This document shows, piece after piece, positions 42,801-53,000 of a DNA stretch of 64,000 nt. A program made the position numbers and the translations under genes. The notes under the pieces were generated by a model, which saw only the letters and a list, made by a program, of their open reading frames with translations, had not been told where the DNA came from and did not search any database. This stretch comes from Polychytrium aggregatum. Taxonomy: Eukaryota; Chytridiomycota; Chytridiomycetes; Polychytriales. The stretch is taken from positions 1,157,193 through 1,221,192 of the forward strand of contig NW_026516206.1 in the NCBI RefSeq assembly GCF_025602895.1. Reading direction: 5' to 3'. How positions within the stretch are numbered: the stretch's first letter is position 1; each line of letters opens with the position of its first letter.

Positions 42801-45101
42801 AGCTCATCCTCTGACAGTCGCATGAAGGACTGCAAGTGAAATAGATGTACATACGGCATCCCGGTCCAAGGGACTAATGGGGTCCACAGCGGCCCAAGAT
42901 TGTAAGTGGACCACGTTTCGTTGAACTTGTTCCACATCTGGTTGCTCGGCCAGGTGGTCACGGGGCCGTTTCTGCTCCATTAGAGTAGTAAGCAACAGCC
43001 AATGCTCATTTCGCTCAGGCAGTCGCTTTGGGCTTACATCGAGAAGAACGGATTCACATCCGATGGCGCGAGTGCTCTTCCAAGGTTGAATGTTTTGTTT
43101 TGTATTTCCGGGCTCGAGAGAGCGTAGTTCAAGAACTCAAAGGTTATGCCATCAGCCATGTACCAGACATACTGGGGCCCGTTTAGGCCATCGACTCTGT
43201 GCGGTGTGCAATGGTTAAGTGAGTGCGCGACTAAAACAGGCAAAGACACCAGAAAACAAGCGTGCACAGCCACTTACATTGCCTGTTGCGCGACGGGAGA
43301 ATGTGGGAATGATTCACCTCGATGTAAGCACTACGGAATGACTCGGCTCTGCAATAATGTCCTGAATATTTCCAATTGTCGCATACCTGCAAATATAGTA
43401 GGGCTGCTGCGGTCCAGTTGGTCAACAGGACAAAGATCCTTCCATTGGATTGCTTGAGCCTCTGCAGTGGCGTCGCCCAGTCATTCAAATAGGCATCGCT
43501 GTTGTCGCAAAACACATAAATGGTGTCCAGGATGGTAATGCCAAGGGTCGCCGCGCGCTGAATGAATCCCGGATAGAATATTGGCCCATAGTCATCGTAG
43601 AACGAGCACTGTCGAACGGGTTGAGCCGTATTACTGGGTGATGAGATGTACATGCTGCCTGCCTGTATTCGACTCATCAACGGTGCCGAACCTACCGTCA
43701 CCACCAAGACGATCCGTTTCCAGCCCATGGCGTACACCCAGTCAGCGATACCTGACAGCGGCAATCTGTTAGTGATCGGCAAGCGCCTTGACACCTTGTC
43801 GGGGGATTGTGGCATTCAGAAATGCCATGGCATCCCCAGCAATATGCAAGAGGCAGCTTACTTCCTCCAGCAATCTCGGCTGTGGGCAGGGGCCGAAAGG
43901 CTGTCGGATAATTGATTTTGTCTTCAATCTGCAAGTGCCAAGCATGGACGGTGAGCCCGAGCTGCCCTCATGCCCTTCACCATTGCCACGAGAACATCCT
44001 TACATTCATAATGCCAGAGAGCACTACACAAAACTGTGGTGATGGAGATCAGACTCGGGCTACTTATTGGTCGGCAGTGCAGCAGAGATCCGAGCACGCC
44101 ATACCGGCAAATTAAACTGGCCCGAGATCAAAGACTCTCCGCTGATACTGCTTTCGTCACCCAATCGACTGATGGTATCGCCTGAGGCAATAACTAGAGA
44201 GTAAGCATCACTTGTGCATAGTAATCGCCGAGAAGTCATATAGTCCGATTCCACTCATCTGTGCTGATCCAGGTGACTCACCAATGAATGCAGCATACTC
44301 CTCGGTCGCAATGGCATCCCGCGTCGAGATGAGCTGGCCAGGATAACATGGGACTGCGTTAGTATCCTGGCTGTGTGGGACGGCACAATCGTGGCTTTTA
44401 GCATCCAAACGCACCCCCTGTGCAGCAAGCGAGACGCTGCTGTAGATGTCGATGGTATCAATTTGAACTCGCTGTGCAGGGACGAGCCCATTTTTGCGTC
44501 AACATCATCAGCGTTGTTGTCATGCGTCTGGCGGTCACTGGAGAGCCAAGCCAATGGTAGCTCATGCAATTCCAATTGGCGCTTTTGCCACTCACGACTC
44601 CCGGTAGGTCATCGTTTCTGAATATGACACGCAAGATAGTGATCGCCGTAAATGTCAGCAACTATTCGCGTCGTCGGATTTGCCAAGCGAAACTGGGTGA
44701 TCTGCAGGCGAGGGATTGTGCCTTACTGTTCGTTGATGATGTCAGCTGCGGCTTGCACAGAGTAGAACCTGCGATCGTTGGATGCGAGATTGTTTGCATG
44801 TGAATGCAGAATATCAGATAGGCTTGGCAACACCGACGATTTGCGGTGTAAGGAGACGCACTCACAGCATCATGGCGTCCAACTGGTCTGTTGGAGTAGG
44901 ATATGGTCCGCTCGGGAGAACGAAGGGAGCCGAGAATTGCCCGAGCACGCCGATCTTGAGCACGCTGCTGGTGTTTTGTTTCATTGGATGAACAGAATAC
45001 ACGGGCGTGTATGACTTTCCCGTGAATGTAGCGGCGTTGATGGTCGCAAACTGAAGTGCTGTCGATAGGAGTAAGCCGATAGACCAGCCATGTCCAGGCA
45101 T
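39837..45101 (-). CDS. Multi-exon membrane receptor with class C GPCR-type ligand domain
   Basis: The start MPGHGWSIGLLLSTALQFAT is a signal peptide. The next exons carry a periplasmic-binding/ANF-receptor-like domain (SVLKIGVLGQFSAPF, RFYSVQAAADIINEQ, later MGWKRIVLVVTVGSAPLM). The 3' third has several hydrophobic helices (ACLSLYLLSLCLAVASS, INPVFAALASLYLAISVTGF, QMVLLPILLVPPLFS, TVIVAPLVVVMLQF). It ends in a cytoplasmic tail FAQYEPGDTMVLLTAESRFY and stops at 39837. A Venus-flytrap ectodomain followed by a multi-pass membrane region fits class C (GABA-B/glutamate-like) receptors, known to be present in early-diverging fungi. I see no cyclase or kinase domain. More than ten introns of ~60-100 nt are likely and not all were resolved. 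The Fanzor transposon copy 2 lies 191 bp upstream. Confidence 0.6.
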
Positions 45102-45292
45102 GATGTTGGCTCGTGTCCGTGTGTCTTGGATGTGGTTGTCGATAGGCTCGAAATCCACACGATGCGTTGGCGGACGAAGGTGCGGTGATATCGAAACACT
45201 CCCATTTGGATCAACCGGAATGTGAAGGGCATTTCATACCGGCGACTGTGATTCAGGGATGGTCCGTGCCTGGCCCGGTCGCCCACAGCTTA
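45102..45292. promoter_or_regulatory. Residual promoter of the receptor gene
   Basis: 191 bases between the receptor start codon and the left end of transposon copy 2 (TA at 45291-45292). Any promoter elements further upstream are now 3.6 kb away. Confidence 0.4.
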
Positions 45293-45318
45293 CAGGCAAT
45301 CCAATAAAAAACGGGACA
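45293..45318 (+). repeat. Left terminal inverted repeat, copy 2
   Basis: Identical to the left end of copy 1 (CAGGCAATCC to CGGGACA). Confidence 0.8.
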
Positions 45319-45376
45319 CCCGGGTTTTTGACCATTCATCGAATATTTTGTTACCCAATGTTATCGCGCGCTGGCC

Positions 45377-46183
45377 ATGACCATTCGCCACACATCCGAC
45401 TTTCGCACCGCCGCATTGCGATGCTACGCCCTCATCCATAGCCTGCGTAAGGTCGCCTCCATATTCAGTGTATCCAAGAGCACCATCCATCGATGGCACC
45501 GAGGATGCAAGCTGGATGACCCATCCCGGGTCCCAGCTCGCAGATCCACTTTCTTCGAGCAGGCATGTCCAGTCATTCGCACCCTGATTGAACAGGACCC
45601 GTTCCAGACTGGTCCTGTGTTGCGATGCAAGCTCGAGTCCATCCTCCAGAGGAAAGTATCACTCTCACTCTGCCACACTGCCATCCACCGAGCAGGTCTC
45701 TCTCACAAGAGGGCAACACACCTCTACAAGTTCAAGCGACTGGATGAGCGAGTGGCACAGTTCAGGGACCAGGCCCGCTCCATTGACCCACGACGATTCG
45801 TCTTTGTCGATGAGACGGGGATCAGGAGATCCATTTTCCCTCTCTACGGGTACTCACCGAAGGGTGCTCCGCTTCGCCAGCGCAATCACATGAAACACAA
45901 GTCTGTCTCGGCTGCATTTGCCATCAACCACTCTGGTGTGCTGCATCGCATGTACATCCCCACATCATTCAAGACACACTCGATGGTCGAGTTCTTTGAG
46001 CGAGCGAGCTTCCCAGACGACTCTGTGATTGTGATGGACAATGTCAGCATGCACAAGACAATGGCTGTCCTGGACTGCATCGATCGCCGAGGATGGTCAG
46101 TGATCTTCACCCCACCTGCTTCACCCGACTTCAATCCCATCGAGAACTTCTTTGGGGTTGAGTCCCCACCGATTTGGGGTTGA
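45377..46183 (+). CDS. IS630/Tc1-mariner-like DDE transposase, C-terminally truncated
   Basis: 268 residues, almost identical to copy 1 up to NPIENFFG, with the helix-turn-helix and all three DDE acidic residues present (FVFVDETG, VIVMDNVSMH, NPIENFFG). After that it reads VESPPIWG and stops. The ~55 C-terminal residues inferred from copy 1 are deleted and replaced by a GGGGTTGAG-type tandem repeat. It keeps the extra Arg before FVFVDE that copy 1 lacks. Probably defective. Confidence 0.85.
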   Translation: MTIRHTSDFRTAALRCYALIHSLRKVASIFSVSKSTIHRWHRGCKLDDPSRVPARRSTFFEQACPVIRTLIEQDPFQTGPVLRCKLESILQRKVSLSLCHTAIHRAGLSHKRATHLYKFKRLDERVAQFRDQARSIDPRRFVFVDETGIRRSIFPLYGYSPKGAPLRQRNHMKHKSVSAAFAINHSGVLHRMYIPTSFKTHSMVEFFERASFPDDSVIVMDNVSMHKTMAVLDCIDRRGWSVIFTPPASPDFNPIENFFGVESPPIWG

Positions 46184-46215
46184 GTTCCTCCAATTTGGGG
46201 TTTAGTCCCCCAATC
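46150..46215 (+). repeat. Three tandem ~23-bp repeats at transposase deletion site
   Basis: Units of the form TTTGGGGTTGAGTYCC occur three times, where copy 1 has a single CTGGGGTTGAGTTCCC. Confidence 0.8.
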
Positions 46216-46318
46216 ACGCCGCCATTCTCACGTTCACATCCCTGGCTTGAACCTCTCGGCGATTTTTGAACAGGGTCGCTTCCCAACCAGCCCGCAAAGA
46301 CGGGCTCCTGCTCTCGGG

Positions 46319-46324
46319 TATAAA
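46319..46324 (+). promoter_or_regulatory. TATA box of Fanzor copy 2
   Basis: GGGTATAAATGCC, ~128 bp before the Fanzor ATG, matching the one in copy 1. Confidence 0.55.
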
Positions 46325-46451
46325 TGCCACACCTTCGTCCTGCTGCTTTCTTCCCTCATCTCGCCTTGATCTGATCATCGCGCTATTGTACGATAAAAAA
46401 GTCTCTGCTCTGACCAGTACCACTGGCAGGCACCCAGCATCCTCTGCCCCC

Positions 46452-48824
46452 ATGCCTCCGAAGCGCAAGGGTACCGGTGATGGCCAGCCTCGGCCACCCA
46501 GGCCCAAGAAAGCCAAGTCACAGTCGGAGCCTGTCTCTGGTTCGTATTCTGATCCCACGCATGCTTGTTCGTCTGTTGCTCCGTCGCTCACCACCACTGC
46601 TTCTGCAGATCCAATGGATGTCGATCCCACCGAGCCTGGTCCATCTACTTCCTCGAGTACCGGCAAGCGATGTCCCAAGTGCGATGGCACCGATCACGAA
46701 CGTTGCAACACCAACAAGTGTCCAAAATATCACCCCCTCAAGAGTTCTGTCGTCCCACTCGTGGATGGAAGGTCATCCGCCCCTCAATACAGCTGCTTCA
46801 AGCAGACGATGGATGGCTGTTGTCTCAATCCCGCTCTCCGCGACAAGATCCAGGCCACCGTCGAGGCCATGACCCAGATCCAGTTCGAGGCATCCAGGCT
46901 GCTCAACCTGCACATCCTCCGGTGCATCGAGCAGGATCTTCCCGTCCCCGTCATCTCCAAGTCCACCCCTGCTTTCGTTCGCCAATGCTTCAAGATCGTC
47001 CAGGCCGATGCCCTCTCCCCGACCGGGGACAATGAGAAATACAACGAGCATCTGGTCGCTTCCTTTGGCGACTACCAGACCACTCGGCACGCAGACCTGC
47101 CTCCGGCCCCTCGTCTGCCTGATGGTGCTCACAGTCAGCTTCTCACACTGGCTGTCAATGCCTATGCTACCAACTGCACCACCCACCTCGACCTGGCCTA
47201 CTGGCGACTCCTTCGCCGCTTCTGTGCTGCTGTCTTCCCAGCCAACAAGCACAAGCACGAAGCCATCGAGGCCTGTCTCGAGCTCTTCGAGAAACCAGGG
47301 CAGACTCCACCCAAGGCCGATCTCGAGTTCCTCTATCCCGAGTTTGGCCACATCCTGGACGAGTTTCGGTACAGCAACGACCAGGACCGCTTCCGGGCCC
47401 TCCATCGCCTCTCACACCATGTGAGAATCCTCGCCCGAGACAAGATGGTCGACGATGTCCACAAGTGGATCGACTGTGACATGCCCGCCCTCCGAGTCAC
47501 CGAGCTGCAGCGCCAGGCCAAGCTGGACGAGCTCACTGCCCGAGGCATTCCCTCCGACGACAAGAGGTTCACCAAGGCCAAGTCTGAGCTCGGCACCACC
47601 AAGTCCAAGATCAACAGGCTGGCATCCAGACTCAAGTGGGCCCTCAAGCAGCTCGCTCTTGACACTCCTCCGGCCGTGTGCACGATGGTTCCTCTATGCA
47701 CTGCAAGGGCCAAGTATGTCAAGATTGACACGGTCACTCTTTGGAATCTCCTTGGTCCAAAGAAGCGCCTTGACCTCACCAGGGACAAGCTCAAGGAAGA
47801 AGGTGAGGACGGTGTCAACAACCAGGATCGTCTCTGGCGCAGTTGCTTCAAGCTGCGTAGCTCCCTCTTCCGTGACCGGGATATCAATCACAAGCTGTTC
47901 AACTACGAGATCAGCACCGATGGCATTGGATGCACCATCGGTCTCGTCAAGTTTCTGCCTCGAACCGATCACACCGAGACCATCGAGCCTCCTCCGACTG
48001 CCGAGCAGCGCATCCAGGCCCACATCGGTGACCCAGACCCCAACCGCACCACTTGGATTGGCATCGATCCTGGAGTCGGCTCCATCTTCACGGCGGTCAT
48101 CCAAGCACCGGGCCACCAAGACGAGGTGGTCTCGTTCTCCAATGGCCACTACCAGCACATGTGTGGCCATACGTCCAACACCAAGTGGCACAATATCATG
48201 AAGTATCGACTCAGCATCGAGACCTGGATGTCGACCACCCCCTCGCCCAAGGTGTCGTCCTCGGAGGCTTTCAAGGTCCATCTCACCCATGTCCTGCGAC
48301 CGGAGCTGCGAGTGCAGCTCGACTTCCACCTTGGCAAGAAGTCTCGCCACCATCGCTTCACGGGCCACAAGAGGCGCCAAGTGGCCGTCGACAGGATGTG
48401 CAAGGCCGTCCTGAAGCACGCCCCGATACGGACCGATGTGGTGATCGCCTTTGGCAATGCGTCATGGCGGCAAGGCAAGGGCTATGCATCCAGCCCTCGG
48501 AGGCAGCGGTTTGCTCGGTACTTTGAGCAATTCGAGCACCACCGACGCCGGCCCAATCACCCTCATGGAAGCGTCAAGGTAGTCTCGACGAACGAGTTCA
48601 ACACCTCGCCGATGTGCTCCAAGTGCCTGGAGCCAGTTCGGTTGGAAGGACTCGATGCGCCCAGTGTTGCGAATTCCCACTTTGTCAGGAGCTGCAAGAA
48701 TCCCAGCTGCCGGACAGTGTGGAATCGCGACGTCAATGCGGCGCGCAACATGATCACAGTGTGCAGGTCGATTGTGGAGACCGGAGGGCGACCGGTGGTC
48801 TTCACTCGGAGGCTGCCAAAGTGA
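46452..48824 (+). CDS. Fz: Fanzor (eukaryotic TnpB-like RNA-guided nuclease), copy 2
   Basis: 790 residues, the same length as copy 1 with about 50 substitutions and no indels. The open frame extends upstream to 46266, but the start is placed at MPPKRKG to match copy 1, where the upstream frame is closed. The N-terminal zinc motif (CPKCDGTDHERC), RuvC-I D (GIDPGVGS), C-terminal zinc ribbon (CSKC, CKNPSC) and RuvC-III D (NRDVNAARNM) are all kept, as is VVIAFGNAS at the canonical RuvC-II position and E in NEFNTSPMC. Most substitutions lie in the middle, between residues ~190 and 500. It differs from copy 1 at the two residues preceding the zinc ribbon (PM for QV). Confidence 0.92.
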   Translation: MPPKRKGTGDGQPRPPRPKKAKSQSEPVSGSYSDPTHACSSVAPSLTTTASADPMDVDPTEPGPSTSSSTGKRCPKCDGTDHERCNTNKCPKYHPLKSSVVPLVDGRSSAPQYSCFKQTMDGCCLNPALRDKIQATVEAMTQIQFEASRLLNLHILRCIEQDLPVPVISKSTPAFVRQCFKIVQADALSPTGDNEKYNEHLVASFGDYQTTRHADLPPAPRLPDGAHSQLLTLAVNAYATNCTTHLDLAYWRLLRRFCAAVFPANKHKHEAIEACLELFEKPGQTPPKADLEFLYPEFGHILDEFRYSNDQDRFRALHRLSHHVRILARDKMVDDVHKWIDCDMPALRVTELQRQAKLDELTARGIPSDDKRFTKAKSELGTTKSKINRLASRLKWALKQLALDTPPAVCTMVPLCTARAKYVKIDTVTLWNLLGPKKRLDLTRDKLKEEGEDGVNNQDRLWRSCFKLRSSLFRDRDINHKLFNYEISTDGIGCTIGLVKFLPRTDHTETIEPPPTAEQRIQAHIGDPDPNRTTWIGIDPGVGSIFTAVIQAPGHQDEVVSFSNGHYQHMCGHTSNTKWHNIMKYRLSIETWMSTTPSPKVSSSEAFKVHLTHVLRPELRVQLDFHLGKKSRHHRFTGHKRRQVAVDRMCKAVLKHAPIRTDVVIAFGNASWRQGKGYASSPRRQRFARYFEQFEHHRRRPNHPHGSVKVVSTNEFNTSPMCSKCLEPVRLEGLDAPSVANSHFVRSCKNPSCRTVWNRDVNAARNMITVCRSIVETGGRPVVFTRRLPK

Positions 48825-48922
48825 TCTGTTTTATTTCTTGTGGCTTTGCTTGACGCGAGCACATCACATACTACATGTTCATGGAAACGGCTATATTGTC
48901 CCGTTTTTTTCTGAATAAAGTG
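48825..48922 (+). ncRNA. Candidate Fanzor guide RNA (omega RNA) scaffold region, copy 2
   Basis: 98 bases from the stop to the right end, differing from copy 1 by one base and one T. Read-through into the flank would give a guide beginning TACATTGGATCAGGG, different from that of copy 1. Confidence 0.4.
48897..48922 (+). repeat. Right terminal inverted repeat, copy 2
   Basis: TGTCCCG, T-run, then CTGAATAAAGTG, as in copy 1 with one T fewer. Confidence 0.75.
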
Positions 48923-49438
48923 TACATTGGATCAGGGACGAGAGCAGTATCCTTTCGATTGCATGACTCGTAGATATCAAACTGCAGAGCAGGCACGCGG
49001 ACCAGTGCGTCAAATAGACATCCCAGCACCATGGCGGACATGCAATGGCTGTGTCTATTGCTGATCTCGTCGCTGGCAGGATGTGTCTTCAATAGTGTCC
49101 GAGGTCCAGAACAAGCGAGGTTGAAGGAGGAATAATGCTGCAGACCAACAATGAGGGCCAAGAGGCAACCGAGACAGCATACCACCATGAGCCCCCGGCT
49201 GCTCATATCCGATCCGATCAATCCATGACTCCTGTTGCTCGCCCAGATGCACCAGGTATCGTTTGCTTGTCCAGACTGCCGCATGGACGCCACAGCCAGT
49301 GTATTCAACCATGATGCCGGAAGGGACGGCCACTCATGGATGCGACATTATGCCTCTTCGAGGCCGGGACAGCCGTCTCAACTGCACCAATCGATCGCAC
49401 AGCTCCGGAGGGTGAACGTTGGAGAAGAAGACATCAGG
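48923..49438. other. Host DNA between transposon copy 2 and retrotransposons, possible gene fragment
   Basis: About 500 bases of non-repetitive sequence. A minus-strand frame (~49308-48940) reads NDTWCIWASNRSHGLIGSD and then a hydrophobic stretch, GLMVVCCLGCLLALIVG. It could be a piece of a membrane-protein gene split by the insertions, but no homology is clear to me. Confidence 0.3.
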
Positions 49439-49584
49439 TTTTTTTTTTTTTTTTGTTTTTTGTTACTATAGTCAACTTTATTCAAGAAGACAAGCCATCA
49501 GGTCCAACAGGTTGGTACCCCGGCACGTTGAGTACACAGGCAAGCCTATTTACTCCTGTTGCAGCCTAGTGCTGCCTCAGCTGC
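49439..49584 (-). mobile_element. 3' end fragment of a LINE (LINE-1 copy), with poly(A)
   Basis: The poly(T) tract (49439-49461) and following ~120 bases match the 3' end of the full LINE at 55754-55890, including its stop codon. It is cut at CAGCTGC, where the Ty3 LTR begins. Its other surviving piece is probably 55659-55753. Confidence 0.85.
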
Positions 49585-50003
49585 TGTGAGGAGTGAACAA
49601 GCGCAAGGACGAAGACCAAGTGCTTGGTATGAGCTTTATTAGCTTTTAGCCCCGAACACCAAAGAACAAGTTTTGTTCGAACTGGTGTTCAACATAGGCT
49701 CAGACATGCAGGGCTATTTATAGACCGGGAGAAGGTCGAGGGGCAAAAGTGGGCGAGAAGGGTGGAGCATCACAGAGAAGCGAGAAGGGGGTGCGAGAGT
49801 GGCTGGTGTGCAAGCGAGAGAGGCTTGGCACAGCCCGGGGACATGTGCCGAGCGGTGGGGGAGGCAGGAAACCAGTAGACGCGGGTGGCAACGGCGCGTG
49901 CTCATGCATGGGGGCAAACAAACACGTGGGGACTCATGATTGGTGCGGAGGGAGAGAGCATGCGGGACAATCTCATTGGTCCGTTGTGATGCTGGTCATC
50001 ACA
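49585..50003 (-). repeat. 3' LTR of the Ty3 element
   Basis: On the minus strand it runs TGTGATGACC to CTCCTCACA. It contains a TATA box (49722-49717) and an AATAAAGCTC polyadenylation-like hexamer. Confidence 0.93.
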
Positions 50004-50016
50004 CTATCTCCTCCTT
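50004..50016 (-). other. Polypurine tract of the Ty3 element
   Basis: AAGGAGGAGATAG directly before the 3' LTR; primes plus-strand DNA synthesis. Its last three bases are the pol stop codon. Confidence 0.75.
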
Positions 50017-53000
50017 AAACTACGGCGTGTTCCATCTTGAGTTCTCCTGGGGCCAGGCTTGTCTGGGTAGCGTCGGTGGTACTCCGCGGCCACCGTTGGG
50101 GCAAAGACAATGTCGGCGGGCTCCCAACTTCGATCGGTGACCGGGTAGCCTTTCCAATCGATGAGATAGTGCAGCTTTCCGCGCACGAACTTGGAGTCTA
50201 AGATCTCTTCGACCTCCCACTCCAAGTTCCCATCGATGACCACCGCAGGGGGCGGCGCTTGCACCCGACCCGGAAGCGAGTTCTTCTTGTAGGGCTCAAG
50301 AAGAGACACATGGAACACCGGGTGCACCTTTATGTCCTTTGGCAAGTCCAGGCGGAAAGCCAATGTCCCGACGGCCTCGAGGATGGTGAATGGTCCAATC
50401 CTCTGGTAATCCAGCTTCTTGCTTGGGCGAGTGGTGCTGATGTTACGAGTCAGCACCCAGACTTGATCGCCCGGACGCAAGTCGGGAGCCTGGGACCTCC
50501 GGAGATCTGAGAAGTGCTTGTAGTCAGACTTTGCCTTCTCAAGATTCTCCTTCAACAGTGCCAGGTTCCGCTGGAGATGTTCAACCCTCTCCGTGGCAGA
50601 GGGAACATCAGGGCCGCCAGCGATAACGGGGACTTCGAACCTTGGGTGGAACCCATAGGTTGCCAAGAATGGCGAGGCATGTGTTGACGAGTTCTCGAGG
50701 TTATTGTAAGAGAACTCGGCCAACGGCAGCAGCTCGGCCCAGTCATCTTGCTGATACGACGTGTAACAGCGCAGGTATTGGTTGATGACCTGGTTGACCC
50801 TCTCAGTCTGTCCATCGGTCTGGGGATGGAAGGCCGTGGACAGACTGGTTTGGATCCCGAGCTGCGTGCAGAGTGCCTTCCAGAACCGAGAGGTGAACTG
50901 ACTTCCTCGGTCTGAAACCACTGTGTCGGGGAGGCCATGGAGACGAAAGACATTGTCGAGGAACAGTGACGCAGTCTCCTCCGCCGACGGCAGTGAACGC
51001 CAGGACATAAAGTGTGCCATCTTTGTGAGGCTGCATACCACCACAAAGATGCAGGTGTGACCCTTGGACTTTGGCAGATCAGTGATAAAGTCCATGGTCA
51101 GTGTCCCCCAGGGTCGATCGGCTGTCTGGAGTGGCAACAGGAACCCAAACGGCTTGTGTCGCGGAGCTTTCGAGCGTGCACAGGTGTCGCACGTCGAGAC
51201 GTACTCTTTGACATCTTTCCGATAGGTTTGCCACCAAAACTGTCGCGATACCAGAGCCAGAGTCCGTCGGATGCCTGGATGACCCACAGCGACTGGGTCA
51301 TGGCACGACTTGAGCGCCGGAACTCGGCACGACTCTGGGACCACAATCCTGTTCTGGAAGGTGAGGTACTGGCCATTCCAGACGAACTTCGGGTCACGAC
51401 GGTATTTGTCTAGACCGGGATCCCGAGCCTGCTCTTCGGCTATGAGCTGCAGCAAGTCCACAGGGTCACTGCGACTTGCAACCGAAGAGCGGGCGTCTCT
51501 GCTTCGGAGCACGCGTATCACCGCGGCAGGATCGAGAAGCAGAGGCGGATCCCTCGACACGGAGGCCGACGAAGGGATGTAGTCCGAGCGACGAGACAGG
51601 GCATCGGCCTTGCCGTTCCTCGCACCAGGACGGTACTGGATGCGGATGTCGAACCGAGACAAGAACTGGGACCACCGTGCATGGCGCTGGTTTAGGATGC
51701 GAGCCGTCGCCAGGTACTCCAAGTTCTTGTGGTCGGTCAGAACGGCAACGGGATGCTGGGCGCCTTCGAGGTAGTGTCGCCACGCCTCGAAAGCCTCCTT
51801 GATCGCCAACAGCTCTTTCTCGTATATGCTGTAGTTACGTTCAGCATTCGAGAGTGTCCGCGAATGGAACGAGCAAGGATGAAGGCGATCATCAGCACCC
51901 CGCTGGGAGAGCACGCATCCAAGCGCAAAGTCCGACGCATCTGACTCTACGACGAACGGCTTGGATGGGTCCGGATGCACCAGAACGGGCTCCGAAACGA
52001 AGGCATCCTTCAAGGATCTGAATGCTTTATCGGCTTCGCGGGACCACTGGAAGCCATGCGTCTTCCGGAAGAGCCGAGTCATGGGCCCCGCGATCTTTGC
52101 GTATCCATCGATGAAGCGTCGATAGAAGTTCGCAAACCCGACAAAGGATCGAAGATCCGAGATGTTGCGCGGTATGGGCCAATCCAAGATCGCAGAGAGC
52201 TTGGATCGCTCCATACCGATGCCCTCGGGCGAGACCATGAAACCAAGGAACGAGACCGAGGTTTTGGAGAACTCGCACTTCTCCAGCTTGCAATACAGCT
52301 TTGCAGCTCGGAGCTTCGAGAGGACCTGCTTGACGTGCTCTACATGCTGCGACGGATCAGCACTGTAGATCAAGATATCGTCAAGATACGCAATTGCGAA
52401 CTGGTCCAACTCGGTGCGCAGGACGTCGTTGATGAAGTGCTGGAACGTCGCTGGCGCGTTGGTGAGCCCAAAGGGCATCACCAAGTACTCGAAGTGCCCA
52501 TATCGAGTACGGAAAGCTGTCTTCCACTCGTCCCCGGAGCGGATGCGCAGCAGATTGTAGGCTCCACGAAGGTCCAGCTTAGTGAACACCTTCGCGCCTC
52601 GAAGTCGGTCCAGCAGCTCGCCGATCAGCGGTAAAGGGTAACGGTTCTTTACCGTGATACCGTTCAGTGCGCGGTAGTCAACGCAAAGACGAAGTGAGCC
52701 GTCCTTCTTCTTGACGAAGAGGATTGGTGAGCCTGCTGGGGACGACGAAGGACGAACGAATCCCTTGGCAAGATTCTCGTCGAGATAGTCACGCAGAGCG
52801 TGAAGTTCGGGCTCGGACAGTGAGTACAGAGGCCCGAACTTTGGCGACTTGCCCGGCTCCAAGTCAATGGGGCAGTCATAAGGGCGATGCGGAGGCAAGG
52901 AGTCAGCTTCCTGTTTAGAGAAAACAGACAGGAAGTCCTTGTACTCCGCAGGCACTTCGACAGTCGCAGTGCTCGGCTCGTCAGTGGGCAGGACATGGAC

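Larger units (their letters stand above)
45293..48922 (+). mobile_element. Fanzor-carrying IS630/Tc1-mariner-like DNA transposon, copy 2
   Basis: 3630 bp, flanked by TA at 45291-45292 and 48923-48924. Nearly identical to copy 1 throughout, apart from a net loss of about 107 bp at the transposase 3' end. Host DNA differs on both sides of the two copies, so these are independent insertions. The Fanzor ORF is intact. Confidence 0.92.

Noticed and set aside
49030-49134. Tiny plus-strand ORF with a signal-peptide-like start (MADMQWLCLLLISSLAG)
   Set aside because: Only about 34 codons, ends directly, with no promoter or homologue recognisable; likely chance.
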